Source: Candidatus Bipolaricaulota bacterium
GTDB taxonomy: Bacteria; Bipolaricaulota; Bipolaricaulia; Bipolaricaulales; Bipolaricaulaceae
Length of the DNA: 5,507 nt
Assembly: GCA_021163465.1 (NCBI GenBank)
Contig: JAGGWU010000033.1
Coordinates: 1-5,507, forward strand
Direction of reading: 5' to 3'
Made by a program: the position numbers and the translations under genes. This document shows, piece by piece, positions 1 to 5,507 of this stretch (the stretch's first letter is position 1; every line of letters starts with the position of its first letter). The notes beneath the pieces were generated by a model. That model did no database searches. It had not been told where the DNA came from and saw only the letters and a program-made list of their open reading frames with translations.

Positions 1-996
1 CCCCAGGAGCCGTGGGAGATCACAGCTTTCCCGCAGCGCCGCCCCGAGCTCCCCCAGTTCCCACGATCCCATGAGGGCTTCCACCGCCTCCAAGCGCTCC
101 TCGATGATCCCCCGATCGCGGAGGGGATGTAGGAGCCAGCGACGCAGGAGCCTCTTGCCCATGGGGGTCCTGGTATGGTCGAGGACCGCGAACAGGGTGA
201 GTTTGGATTCGGGACGCAGCGGTTCCGTAAGCTCCAGGCCCCGTTGGGTAAAGGAGTCGAGCTCCATGGAGTCCCCAAGTTCCCATTCCCGCGGGGGGGA
301 GAGGTGGTCCACCGCATGGAGGGTTTCCCGCAAGTAGGTCACCACGGCCCCGGCGGCCTTCGCCGCCAGCGGACGCTCCTTAGCCAACCCAAGTGGGCCG
401 AAAAGGTCAACGAGGGGTGAGGGATTGAATACTTCCGGGGAAAGCACGGTGCGCACCCCGGGAACGTATGGGGGAATTTCCGTTCCCTTTGGCACCACCA
501 CTTCCCGGATCCCCAGGCGGGAGATGACCCCCTCGAGCTCCCCTTCGTCCACCTCGGTGACCCAAAACTCGCCGCTTGCGGCCTCGCACCACGCGAGCCC
601 CACCCGCCCTCCTTCCCGGCAGAACCCAAGGAGGAACGCGTCCGTTTCCACCTCCAGGCCCTCGCCTTCCAGGACCGTGCCCGGGGTAAGGACCCGCACC
701 ACCCCGCGTTTGAGGAGCTTCTTGCCCGGCCCTGGGCGCTCGAGTTGGTCACACAGGGCCACCTTATAGCCCTTCTTCAGCAACCTTTGGATGTAAACGT
801 CGGCCTTGCGCACCGGCACTCCGGCCATGGGATGTCCGTCCCGCTGGGTAAGGGCGATCTCGAGTTCCCGCGCTACGATCTCCGCGTCCTCAAAGAAGGT
901 CTCGTAGAAATCGCCGAGGTGGAAGAAGAGGATGGCGTCGGGATACTGGGCCTTGGCCCTATGGTACTGCTGCATCATCGGCGTAAGCTCCGCCAT
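1..996 (-). CDS. mutS: DNA mismatch repair protein MutS, N-terminal part (C-terminus outside window)
   Basis: MutS recognises mismatches and small insertion/deletion loops in newly replicated DNA and recruits MutL. The minus strand is open from the ATG at 994-996 to base 1, giving 332 residues without a stop. Residues 1-115 match the mismatch-recognition domain. The Phe-x-Glu motif that inserts into DNA is intact as F30-Y31-E32 within LGDFYETFF, and HPMAGVP follows at 55-61. The connector domain (about 120-230) comes next, then the start of the core domain, with the typical block LDHTRTPMGKRLLRRWL near 272-288. Family members are usually about 800-900 residues, so the clamp and the Walker ATPase domain lie beyond the edge. 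The Phe/Glu pair marks the canonical MutS1 type rather than MutS2. It is divergent from pgsA. No Shine-Dalgarno sequence precedes the ATG; a TATACT box lies 9 nt upstream. Confidence 0.96.
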   Translation of the reverse strand, partial: MAELTPMMQQYHRAKAQYPDAILFFHLGDFYETFFEDAEIVARELEIALTQRDGHPMAGVPVRKADVYIQRLLKKGYKVALCDQLERPGPGKKLLKRGVVRVLTPGTVLEGEGLEVETDAFLLGFCREGGRVGLAWCEAASGEFWVTEVDEGELEGVISRLGIREVVVPKGTEIPPYVPGVRTVLSPEVFNPSPLVDLFGPLGLAKERPLAAKAAGAVVTYLRETLHAVDHLSPPREWELGDSMELDSFTQRGLELTEPLRPESKLTLFAVLDHTRTPMGKRLLRRWLLHPLRDRGIIEERLEAVEALMGSWELGELGAALRESCDLPRLLG

Positions 997-1005
997 AGCC
1001 GAAAA

Positions 1006-1011
1006 AGTATA
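1006..1011 (-). promoter_or_regulatory. Putative -10 box of mutS (near-leaderless start)
   Basis: Read on the minus strand, TATACT lies 9 nt before the mutS ATG and matches five of six positions of TATAAT. Transcription would begin about 1-3 nt before the ATG, leaving no room for a ribosome binding site. No good -35 hexamer is visible at 16-18 bp. The assignment rests on the hexamer and on the same arrangement at neighbouring genes. Confidence 0.5.
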
Positions 1012-1045
1012 GCTACATATCACCACGCCGTCGGGACGCCGGGAC

Positions 1046-1074
1046 TTGAGTGCGGTGGGAGACGATGATAAGTT
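1046..1074 (+). promoter_or_regulatory. Putative promoter of pgsA (leaderless)
   Basis: A -35-like TTGAGT (1046-1051) is followed after exactly 17 bp by TAAGTT (1069-1074), which is preceded by TGA, giving an extended -10 element. The hexamer ends 6 nt before the ATG at 1081, so the predicted transcription start falls on or next to the start codon. This is the most complete promoter in the window. The GGGAG at 1075-1079 sits too close to the ATG to act as a normal Shine-Dalgarno sequence. Confidence 0.55.
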
Positions 1075-1080
1075 GGGAGT

Positions 1081-1629
1081 ATGGTCTGGAACGTTCCTAA
1101 CGGGCTCACCCTCGCGCGGGTACTCTTGATACCCCTCTTCCTTTTCTTCCTCTACTCTGAACATCCCCTGTTCGGGATCCTGGCGTTGGCCATCTTCGCC
1201 ATCGCGGCGGCCACCGACGCGGTGGACGGATATCTTGCCCGCAGCCGGGCTCAGACCACCCGGTTCGGGAAGTTCATGGACCCCATCGCGGACAAGATCC
1301 TGGTCATGGCGGCCTTGGTTTCGTTCGTGGAGTTGGGAGAGCTACCGGGGATTCCCGTGATCGCAATCCTGGCCCGAGAGTTTTTGGTCACGGGATTGCG
1401 GATCTTGGCTGTGGGACAGGGGGTGGAGATCCCGGCTTCTCCGTTGGGGAAGATAAAGACCATGTCACATGTGGCGCTGGTGTTGGTGATCTTGATAGGG
1501 AGGCATTTCGGCCTCGGGGCAAACGGCCCGGAACTCAAGATGGGCTTTTTGTACCTGGCGGTCCTGCTTGCCTTCGTTTCCGGCGGTGAGTACTTCTGGC
1601 GCGCCCGCGCCGTGTTCACCGAACGATAG
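1081..1629 (+). CDS. pgsA: CDP-diacylglycerol--glycerol-3-phosphate 3-phosphatidyltransferase
   Basis: PgsA transfers the phosphatidyl group from CDP-diacylglycerol to sn-glycerol-3-phosphate at the cytoplasmic membrane. This gives phosphatidylglycerol-phosphate, the committed step to phosphatidylglycerol and cardiolipin. The 182-residue product has the usual family length. The CDP-alcohol phosphotransferase motif D-x2-DG-x2-AR-x8-G-x3-D-x3-D is complete: D46, D49-G50, A53-R54, G63, D67 and D71. The N-terminal NVPNGLTLARVLLIPLF (4-20) is typical of PgsA. Hydrophobic stretches near 12-24, 31-45, 73-85, 91-111, 128-141 and 155-168 fit a polytopic membrane enzyme. The ATG at 1081 is supported by the family N-terminus and the promoter just upstream. 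It is divergent from mutS and followed 72 nt later by mrp. A different CDP-alcohol phosphotransferase specificity cannot be fully excluded. Confidence 0.93.
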   Translation: MVWNVPNGLTLARVLLIPLFLFFLYSEHPLFGILALAIFAIAAATDAVDGYLARSRAQTTRFGKFMDPIADKILVMAALVSFVELGELPGIPVIAILAREFLVTGLRILAVGQGVEIPASPLGKIKTMSHVALVLVILIGRHFGLGANGPELKMGFLYLAVLLAFVSGGEYFWRARAVFTER

Positions 1630-1645
1630 AGGGCTTCCTTGCCCT
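1630..1645 (+). terminator. Small hairpin directly after the pgsA stop codon
   Basis: AGGGC (1630-1634) and GCCCT (1641-1645) form a perfect 5-bp stem with a 6-nt loop, starting right after the TAG stop. There is no T-run, so it is not a classic intrinsic terminator. It could protect the 3' end or attenuate readthrough into mrp, which seems to have its own promoter. Confidence 0.3.
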
Positions 1646-1684
1646 GGCCGAAGAGCCAAGCCGCGTTCGTGACATCAATCGGTG

Positions 1685-1693
1685 TGGTAAACT
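1685..1693 (+). promoter_or_regulatory. Putative extended -10 box of mrp
   Basis: TGG followed by TAAACT (1688-1693) forms an extended -10 element ending 8 nt before the ATG at 1702. Extended -10 promoters often lack a good -35, and only poor -35 candidates are present here. This element supports the ATG at 1702 as the mrp start, because an upstream start would place the box inside the coding sequence. Confidence 0.5.
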
Positions 1694-1701
1694 ATTCCCC
1701 T

Positions 1702-2478
1702 ATGAACATGGAGAAGGAAGGCGAGGCCTTTGCCGACAAGACGTTGTTGGTCCTTTCGGGAAAGGGAGGGGTAGGGAAGAGCACGGTGGCGGTCAACCTG
1801 GCCGTCGCCCTAGCGGAGAAGCTCAGGGTGGGCCTCCTGGACGCCGACCTCCACGGGCCTAACGTCCCGAAGCTCCTCGGGGTAGAGCACGTGAGGCCTG
1901 GGGTGAAGGAAGGGAAGCTCCAGCCCGTGGTCGCGCCCTATAACGTGCGGGTGGTGTCCATGGGATTCCTCCTGCCCCGACGTGATTCCGCTTTGATCTG
2001 GCGTGGGCCCCTCAAGATGAAGGCCCTGCGGCAGCTTCTGGAAGAGGTGGAGTGGGGGAGGTTGGACCTCCTGGTGGTGGATCTCCCCCCGGGCACCGGC
2101 GATGAGCCCCTTTCGGTGGCCCAGATCTTGAGAGGCACCGACGGCGCCTTGATCGTCACCACACCCCAGGAGCTCGCCCGCCTGGACGCTTCCAAGGCCA
2201 TCTCCTTCGCCCGAAAGGTGGGGGCCAAACGGATAGGGGTGGTGGAAAACATGTCCTCGCTCGTCTGCCCCCATTGCGGAAGGGAGATAGACCTCTTCGG
2301 CAAGGGCGGGGGCGAGGCCCTGGCGCGGGAGATGGGGGTCGAGTTCCTGGGAAACCTTCCCCTGGTGCCCGCGGTGGTGGGGGCAAGCGATCGGGGAGTC
2401 CCCGCCGTTACCCTAGAGGAAGTAAAGGCCCCCTTCGTGGAGCTCGCCTTGAGGGTCTGGGAGTGGCTCAACCGCTGA
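1702..2478 (+). CDS. mrp: Mrp/ApbC-family P-loop ATPase, iron-sulfur cluster carrier
   Basis: Mrp/ApbC/NBP35 proteins are cytoplasmic dimeric ATPases that bind a bridging [4Fe-4S] cluster and pass it to apoproteins. The 258-residue product has the deviant Walker A SGKGGVGKST at 19-28 with its signature first lysine (K21). The switch-like DADLHGPN follows at 47-54, and a Walker B/switch II region VVDLPPGTGDE at 125-135. The cluster-ligand pair C189-P-H-C192 sits in the typical ENMSSLVCPHCG context. Many bacterial Mrp proteins carry an N-terminal MIP18/DUF59 domain of about 90 residues. It is absent here, so this is the short form. The frame stays open upstream to a TTG at 1639, but ATG 1702 is preferred because a -10 box lies between them and the extra residues look unlike the family. 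It precedes nikR by 66 nt. Nickel-linked relatives exist, but the CxxC pair favours iron-sulfur work. Confidence 0.9.
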   Translation: MNMEKEGEAFADKTLLVLSGKGGVGKSTVAVNLAVALAEKLRVGLLDADLHGPNVPKLLGVEHVRPGVKEGKLQPVVAPYNVRVVSMGFLLPRRDSALIWRGPLKMKALRQLLEEVEWGRLDLLVVDLPPGTGDEPLSVAQILRGTDGALIVTTPQELARLDASKAISFARKVGAKRIGVVENMSSLVCPHCGREIDLFGKGGGEALAREMGVEFLGNLPLVPAVVGASDRGVPAVTLEEVKAPFVELALRVWEWLNR

Positions 2479-2532
2479 GGAAGCTCCGTGGACATAGGCG
2501 GTGGGCGCTCGCCGAGATGACCTTCGCGTGGG

Positions 2533-2538
2533 TAAAAT
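2533..2538 (+). promoter_or_regulatory. Putative -10 box of nikR (leaderless)
   Basis: TAAAAT, five of six matches to TATAAT, ends exactly 6 nt before the nikR ATG at 2545. The spacing equals that of pgsA and places the predicted transcript start at the start codon. The 17-bp upstream position (2510-2515) does not resemble a -35. I see no clear NikR-type inverted repeat here, although autoregulation is common in this family. Confidence 0.45.
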
Positions 2539-2544
2539 GGTTCG

Positions 2545-2961
2545 ATGCCCAAGCTTGTCCGGTTCGGTGTGTCGATGGAGGAGGGCCTCCTTGCCCGCTT
2601 CGATGCCTTGATCCGAGAGCTGGGATACTCCAACCGCTCCGAGGCCATTCGGGATCTGGTGCGGGAGCGGCTCGTGCGCCACGAGTGGGAGGCGGGGGAA
2701 GAGGTGGTGGGGGTGATCGTCCTCCTCTACGAACACCATAAGCGGGAGCTCCCCGATGCGCTCATCGACCTCCAACACCGTCACCATCGACTCGTGATCG
2801 CCACCATGCACGTCCACCTGGATGCCGACAACTGTCTCGAGATCCTGGCCGTCCGGGGGCCGGGCCCTGAGCTTCAGCGCCTGGCCGAACACCTCCGATC
2901 CCTCAAGGGCGTGAAGCACGGCCAGCTCGCCGTCACCTCTACAGGGAGGACGCTTCCGTAA
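2545..2961 (+). CDS. nikR: Nickel-responsive transcriptional regulator NikR
   Basis: NikR is a tetrameric repressor that binds nickel and then blocks nickel-uptake genes. The 138-residue protein has the normal family length. Residues 4-45 form the ribbon-helix-helix DNA-binding domain, with the conserved GYSNRSEAIRDLVRE segment (27-41). The C-terminal ACT-like domain keeps all four ligands of the high-affinity site. These are H78, H89, H91 and C97, which correspond to E. coli His76, His87, His89 and Cys95 with a constant offset of two. They sit in the typical blocks LYEHHKRELP, LQHRHH, ATMHVHLD and NCLEI. The C-terminal GVKHGQL matches the family. No nickel enzyme or complete transporter is adjacent. 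The nearest candidate target is the Opp/Dpp-type ABC gene about 1.6 kb away on the other strand. The gene is convergent with the HD-GYP gene. Confidence 0.95.
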   Translation: MPKLVRFGVSMEEGLLARFDALIRELGYSNRSEAIRDLVRERLVRHEWEAGEEVVGVIVLLYEHHKRELPDALIDLQHRHHRLVIATMHVHLDADNCLEILAVRGPGPELQRLAEHLRSLKGVKHGQLAVTSTGRTLP

Positions 2962-2991
2962 CGCCCTGCGCTTCTCCGCTATCTGGACACC

Positions 2992-3010
2992 CCGGGGGCG
3001 CGGACCCCGG
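2992..3010. terminator. Possible bidirectional terminator hairpin between convergent genes
   Basis: CCGGGG (2992-2997) and CCCCGG (3005-3010) form a perfect 6-bp GC stem with a 7-nt loop. It lies in the 92-bp gap between the nikR stop and the end of the convergent HD-GYP gene, where a two-way terminator is expected. No clear T-run follows on either strand, so intrinsic termination is uncertain. Confidence 0.35.
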
Positions 3011-3053
3011 TTCATTCGGGAGCTGGGTACAAAGGCGTGGAAAACAAAGGTGT

Positions 3054-4436
3054 TTACACCTCGTATTGGGAGCTAAAACGGAATCCCTTCTCGCGGAAGA
3101 GGCGGAGGCAGGCGTCCACCACGGCGGGGTCGTAGAGGGTTCCCCTCCCTTTCCGTATCTCCTCCAAGGCCGCCTCGACCCCCAAGGCTGCCCGATAAGG
3201 CCTGTGGGAGGACATGGCCTCCACCACGTCGGCCACGGCCAGGATCCGGGCCTCCATGGTTATCCGATTCCCCTCAAGCCCGTGGGGATAGCCCGACCCA
3301 TCGAGGCGTTCGTGGTGCTGTAACACCATCTCGGCCACAGGCCACGGAAATTCCACCTCCTTCAGGATCTCGTAACCCGCCACCGCGTGGTGCTTCACCA
3401 GGGAGCGCTCGGCGGGGGTGAGCTTGGTGGGCTTGGAGAGGATCTCCGTGGGAACGGCCAGCTTCCCGATGTCGTGGAGCAGGGCACCGATATAGATCCC
3501 CTCCACCCTATCGGCCGGGAGGCCCAGCTCCTCCGCGATGGCCTGGGCCAGTTCCGCCACCCGGAGCTGGTGCCGGGCCGTGTAGGGATCCTTGGCCTCA
3601 AGGGCGGCGGAGAGGGCCCTGGCCAATTCCTTGAGGGAGCGGCGCCAGCGCAGTAGGCTCTCCTTCCTCTCCGTTATGTCCCGCGCCACGGCCACGAAGT
3701 GGGGGCCCTCCCTGGTCTGCCAGAGGGAGAGGGAGATCTCGACGGGGAATTCGCTCCCGTCCTTCCGGCGCCCCGGCACCTCCTTCAGGCGACCCACATG
3801 GGGGTATTCCCCCGTCTCGAGGGCGCGGGCGAATCCCCGCTGGAAGGCGCGCCGGTAGTGTGGGGGGATGATGATGAGGAGGCTCTTTCCGCGCACCTCG
3901 TCGGCCTTGTAGCCGAAGAGCCTCTCGGCCCCTTTGTTCCACTCGATGATCTCCGCCCTGGAGTTCACCGTGATAATGGCGTCCCAGGCGGCGTCGAGGA
4001 TCGCCCGGCGGGACCGCTCGCTCTCCCGCAGGGACTCGAGCAACCTCATCTTCTCCGTCAAATCCACCACCGTGTCCAGCAGGGCGGGCTTCCCGCGGAA
4101 CCGGATGCGGCGGCCGAGGACCTCCGCGTAGACGACCCGGCCGTCCTTGTGGATCCCGCGCACGGTATAGCGGACCACCTCGGTCCGTCCACTGAGCCGC
4201 TCGCGCATCATCCTTGCCACCAAATCGCGATCCTCGGGATGCACCACATCCAACGGGCCCAACCGGCCGACGAATTCCTCACGCCGGTAGCCCAGCATCT
4301 CGGCCAGGGCCCGGTTCACGTAAACGAACCTTTGGTTCTGGACCAGGTATATCCCTACGGGCGAGGCCTCAACGATAGCGCGCCACCCCTCGTCCGTTTC
4401 CCGGGAATTTTCGGAATAGGCGGTCGTCCTCCGCAT
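3054..4436 (-). CDS. PAS-PAS-HD-GYP protein, predicted cyclic-di-GMP phosphodiesterase
   Basis: The 460-residue protein is predicted to hydrolyse cyclic-di-GMP under control of sensory domains. Two PAS domains cover about 15-128 and 142-256. The first has the block VYVNRALAEMLGYRREEFVG (38-57), and the second has EWNKGAERLFGYKADEV (165-181) and ends in the typical DITERK (253-258). The HD-GYP domain spans about 268-455. Its metal-site and signature residues are present: H289, H321-D322 in LLHDIGK, H349-H350, H374-H375 in the HHERLDGSGYP block (GYP at 382-384), and D403 in the VADVVEAM block. No signal peptide, membrane helix, receiver domain or GGDEF domain is seen, so it should be cytoplasmic. 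The PAS ligand is not predictable. Catalytic activity is inferred, since some HD-GYP proteins act on other cyclic dinucleotides. The ATG lies 104 bp downstream of the ABC gene, behind an AT-rich promoter-like region. Confidence 0.92.
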   Translation of the reverse strand: MRRTTAYSENSRETDEGWRAIVEASPVGIYLVQNQRFVYVNRALAEMLGYRREEFVGRLGPLDVVHPEDRDLVARMMRERLSGRTEVVRYTVRGIHKDGRVVYAEVLGRRIRFRGKPALLDTVVDLTEKMRLLESLRESERSRRAILDAAWDAIITVNSRAEIIEWNKGAERLFGYKADEVRGKSLLIIIPPHYRRAFQRGFARALETGEYPHVGRLKEVPGRRKDGSEFPVEISLSLWQTREGPHFVAVARDITERKESLLRWRRSLKELARALSAALEAKDPYTARHQLRVAELAQAIAEELGLPADRVEGIYIGALLHDIGKLAVPTEILSKPTKLTPAERSLVKHHAVAGYEILKEVEFPWPVAEMVLQHHERLDGSGYPHGLEGNRITMEARILAVADVVEAMSSHRPYRAALGVEAALEEIRKGRGTLYDPAVVDACLRLFREKGFRFSSQYEV

Positions 4437-4442
4437 GGATCA

Positions 4443-4448
4443 ATAATT
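4443..4448 (-). promoter_or_regulatory. Possible -10 box of the HD-GYP gene
   Basis: On the minus strand AATTAT lies 6 nt before the ATG, the same spacing as at pgsA and nikR. It matches four of six -10 positions. The surrounding AT-rich island (about 4437-4471) stands out from the GC-rich genes and marks a likely promoter. There is no convincing -35 and no Shine-Dalgarno sequence. Confidence 0.35.
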
Positions 4449-4462
4449 TTGCTTAATAGCAA
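4449..4462. promoter_or_regulatory. Perfect inverted repeat TTGCT-N4-AGCAA, candidate operator
   Basis: TTGCT (4449-4453), TAAT, AGCAA (4458-4462) form a perfect palindrome directly upstream of the proposed -10 box of the HD-GYP gene. The 5-4-5 layout with TTG/CAA ends resembles Crp/Fnr-family sites such as TTGAT-N4-ATCAA. A factor bound here would cover the promoter spacer and probably repress. No Crp/Fnr-family gene lies in the window. Chance occurrence in an AT-rich stretch is possible. Confidence 0.35.
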
Positions 4463-4540
4463 GAAATTTTCTCCTTCCCCCTCGACGCGGTCAAGAAAAC
4501 TCGTCCCGGCAGAAGGGTACGTGGTTCCGGGCACGTGGGT

Positions 4541-5507
4541 TCAGGGGGAGCATTCGCGGTACAGGTGGCAGGACACCTGGGTTCCCTTCTCCAGCGCGAC
4601 GGGTTCGGGCTCCCGCTCCCGGCAGATATCCCCTAGGAACCGCTCGCAGCGGGGATGGAACCGGCACCCTGGGGGCGGGTCGATGGGGCTCGGGACCTCG
4701 CCGCGGAGGACCTTCCGCGGCGGGGCCTTGGGATCCGGACGCGGTACCGCCGCGAGGAGGGCCTGGGTATAGGGATGTTTCGGCGAGGAGAAGATCTCCT
4801 CCACGTCACCGATCTCCACGATCTTTCCCAGGTACATCACCGCCACCCGGTCCGCGACGTGCTTCACCACCGAGAGGTCGTGGGCGATGAAGAGGTAGGT
4901 GAGGGAGAGCTCCTCTTGGAGGTCCATGAGGAGATTCAAGATTTGTGCCTGGACGGAGACATCCAAGGCGGTCACGGGCTCGTCGCACACGATGAACTCG
5001 GGCCCCACCGCCAGCGCCCTCGCGATCCCCACCCGCTGGCGCTGTCCCCCCGAGAGCTCGTGGGGGTAACGGTTGAGGAAGCGTCCTGAGAGCCCCGCGA
5101 GCTCCAGGGTACGTACGAGCCTCCGCCCGAGCTCCCGCCCCTTTGCCATCCCGTGGATCCGTAGGGGTTCGGCCACGATCTGTCCCACGGTCTTTCTGGG
5201 GTTCAGGGAGGAGGCGGGGTCCTGGAAGATCATCTGGATCCTCTTGCGCATTGCCTTGAGGGCCTTCCCTTTCAGCCTGAGGAGGTCGATTCCGTCGAAC
5301 ACCACCTCCCCCCGGGTGGGTTCCACCAGCCGCACGATGATCCTCCCCGTGGTGGTCTTCCCCGAGCCCGACTCCCCCACCAGGCCCAGGGTCGTTCCCT
5401 TCTCGATCTCGAAGCTGATCCCGTCCACGGCCCGCACCACCCGGCGATCGAAGATCTGGGCGAACCAGTCCCCCGCGGCGGGGAAGTGCTTCACCAGCCC
5501 CCGCACC
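4541..5507 (-). CDS. Opp/Dpp-type peptide or nickel ABC transporter ATP-binding protein (N-terminus outside window)
   Basis: This is an ATPase subunit of a binding-protein-dependent importer for oligopeptides, dipeptides or nickel, of the OppF/DppF type. Counting from the first complete codon (321 residues), Walker A GESGSGKT is at 44-51, the Q-loop glutamine at 95 in IFQDPASSLNPR, the signature LSGGQ at 151-155, Walker B FIVCDE at 171-176 and the H-loop histidine at 209. All are intact. The C-terminal oligopeptide/dipeptide extension is present (HPYTQALLAAVPRPDP at 243-258), with cysteines C281, C287, C295 and C313. The FQDPASSLNPR block favours the F-type subunit. The first GTG (5504-5506) is probably internal, because relatives have a few residues before RGLVKHFP, so the gene likely continues past the edge. 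Permease and partner genes are expected beyond the right edge. Substrate cannot be read from an ATPase alone. Confidence 0.93.
   Translation of the reverse strand, partial: VRGLVKHFPAAGDWFAQIFDRRVVRAVDGISFEIEKGTTLGLVGESGSGKTTTGRIIVRLVEPTRGEVVFDGIDLLRLKGKALKAMRKRIQMIFQDPASSLNPRKTVGQIVAEPLRIHGMAKGRELGRRLVRTLELAGLSGRFLNRYPHELSGGQRQRVGIARALAVGPEFIVCDEPVTALDVSVQAQILNLLMDLQEELSLTYLFIAHDLSVVKHVADRVAVMYLGKIVEIGDVEEIFSSPKHPYTQALLAAVPRPDPKAPPRKVLRGEVPSPIDPPPGCRFHPRCERFLGDICREREPEPVALEKGTQVSCHLYRECSP

Noticed and set aside
339..769. Overlapping open frames on both strands inside mutS
   Set aside because: The whole stretch is explained by the mutS frame, which continues conserved family sequence from 996 to base 1.
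1938..2648. Long minus-strand open frame opposite mrp and the start of nikR
   Set aside because: The plus strand carries complete Mrp and NikR motifs; the minus-strand translation is Arg/Ser/Pro-rich without domains.
3048..3061. Palindrome AGGTGT-TT-ACACCT overlapping the HD-GYP stop codon
   Set aside because: Its 2-nt centre cannot form a good hairpin loop, and it sits at a gene end rather than in a promoter. It does not match the spaced inverted repeats known for NikR. Probably chance.
4505..4531. CCCGG...CCGGG inverted repeat after the ABC gene as a terminator
   Set aside because: The stem is only 5 bp with a loop of 17 nt. A short T-rich stretch follows on the minus strand, but the structure is too weak to call.
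4518..4542. Near-direct repeat containing ACGTGG, including one CACGTG palindrome, at the ABC gene stop
   Set aside because: Two copies of about 10 bp with mismatches in GC-rich DNA, and no known role at this position.
3699..4772. Long plus-strand open frame of 357 codons opposite the HD-GYP and ABC genes
   Set aside because: It runs antisense across two strongly conserved genes and their gap, has low-complexity Gly/Pro/Arg/His-rich composition and no recognisable family; it is a by-product of high GC content.
1..5507. Search for tRNA, rRNA, CRISPR arrays, insertion sequences or a new defence or mobile system
   Set aside because: No repeat-spacer pattern, transposase, long terminal inverted repeat or structural RNA was seen; the genes are ordinary core genes with intact motifs.

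Overview
The window comes from a bacterium of high GC content (roughly 60-65% by eye). It carries four complete genes, two genes cut by the window edges, and only short intergenic gaps. The proteins are bacterial: MutS, PgsA, Mrp/ApbC, NikR, a PAS-PAS-HD-GYP protein and an Opp/Dpp-type ABC ATPase. No rRNA, tRNA or other strong taxonomic marker is visible, so the lineage is open. Putative -10 boxes lie 6-9 nt before the start codons with no Shine-Dalgarno sequence. This resembles the leaderless genes of Deinococcus-Thermus and of some uncultured thermophilic phyla such as Bipolaricaulota (weak inference).

Layout: bases 1-996 (minus strand) encode the first 332 residues of the mismatch-repair protein MutS; the ATPase half lies outside the window. 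An 84-bp divergent promoter region separates it from pgsA (plus, 1081-1629), which encodes a membrane phosphatidyltransferase of phospholipid synthesis. A 5-bp hairpin follows the pgsA stop. Next come mrp (plus, best start 1702, end 2478), a P-loop iron-sulfur carrier lacking the usual N-terminal domain, and nikR (plus, 2545-2961), a nickel-responsive ribbon-helix-helix repressor with a complete nickel site. Both appear to have their own promoters.

A GC-rich inverted repeat lies in the gap between nikR and the convergent PAS-PAS-HD-GYP gene (minus, 3054-4436), predicted to be a sensor-regulated cyclic-di-GMP phosphodiesterase. Its AT-rich upstream region holds a perfect TTGCT-N4-AGCAA palindrome with Crp/Fnr-like geometry. 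The right edge (4541-5507, minus) is the OppF/DppF-type ATPase subunit of a peptide or nickel ABC importer, running out of the window at its N-terminus.

The genes do not form one pathway. They are mostly housekeeping genes plus two regulators. The only possible functional links are metal-related: Mrp, NikR and an ABC ATPase from a family that includes nickel importers. No new multi-gene system is apparent. The most interesting signals are the repeated leaderless-promoter arrangement and the palindrome upstream of the HD-GYP gene.
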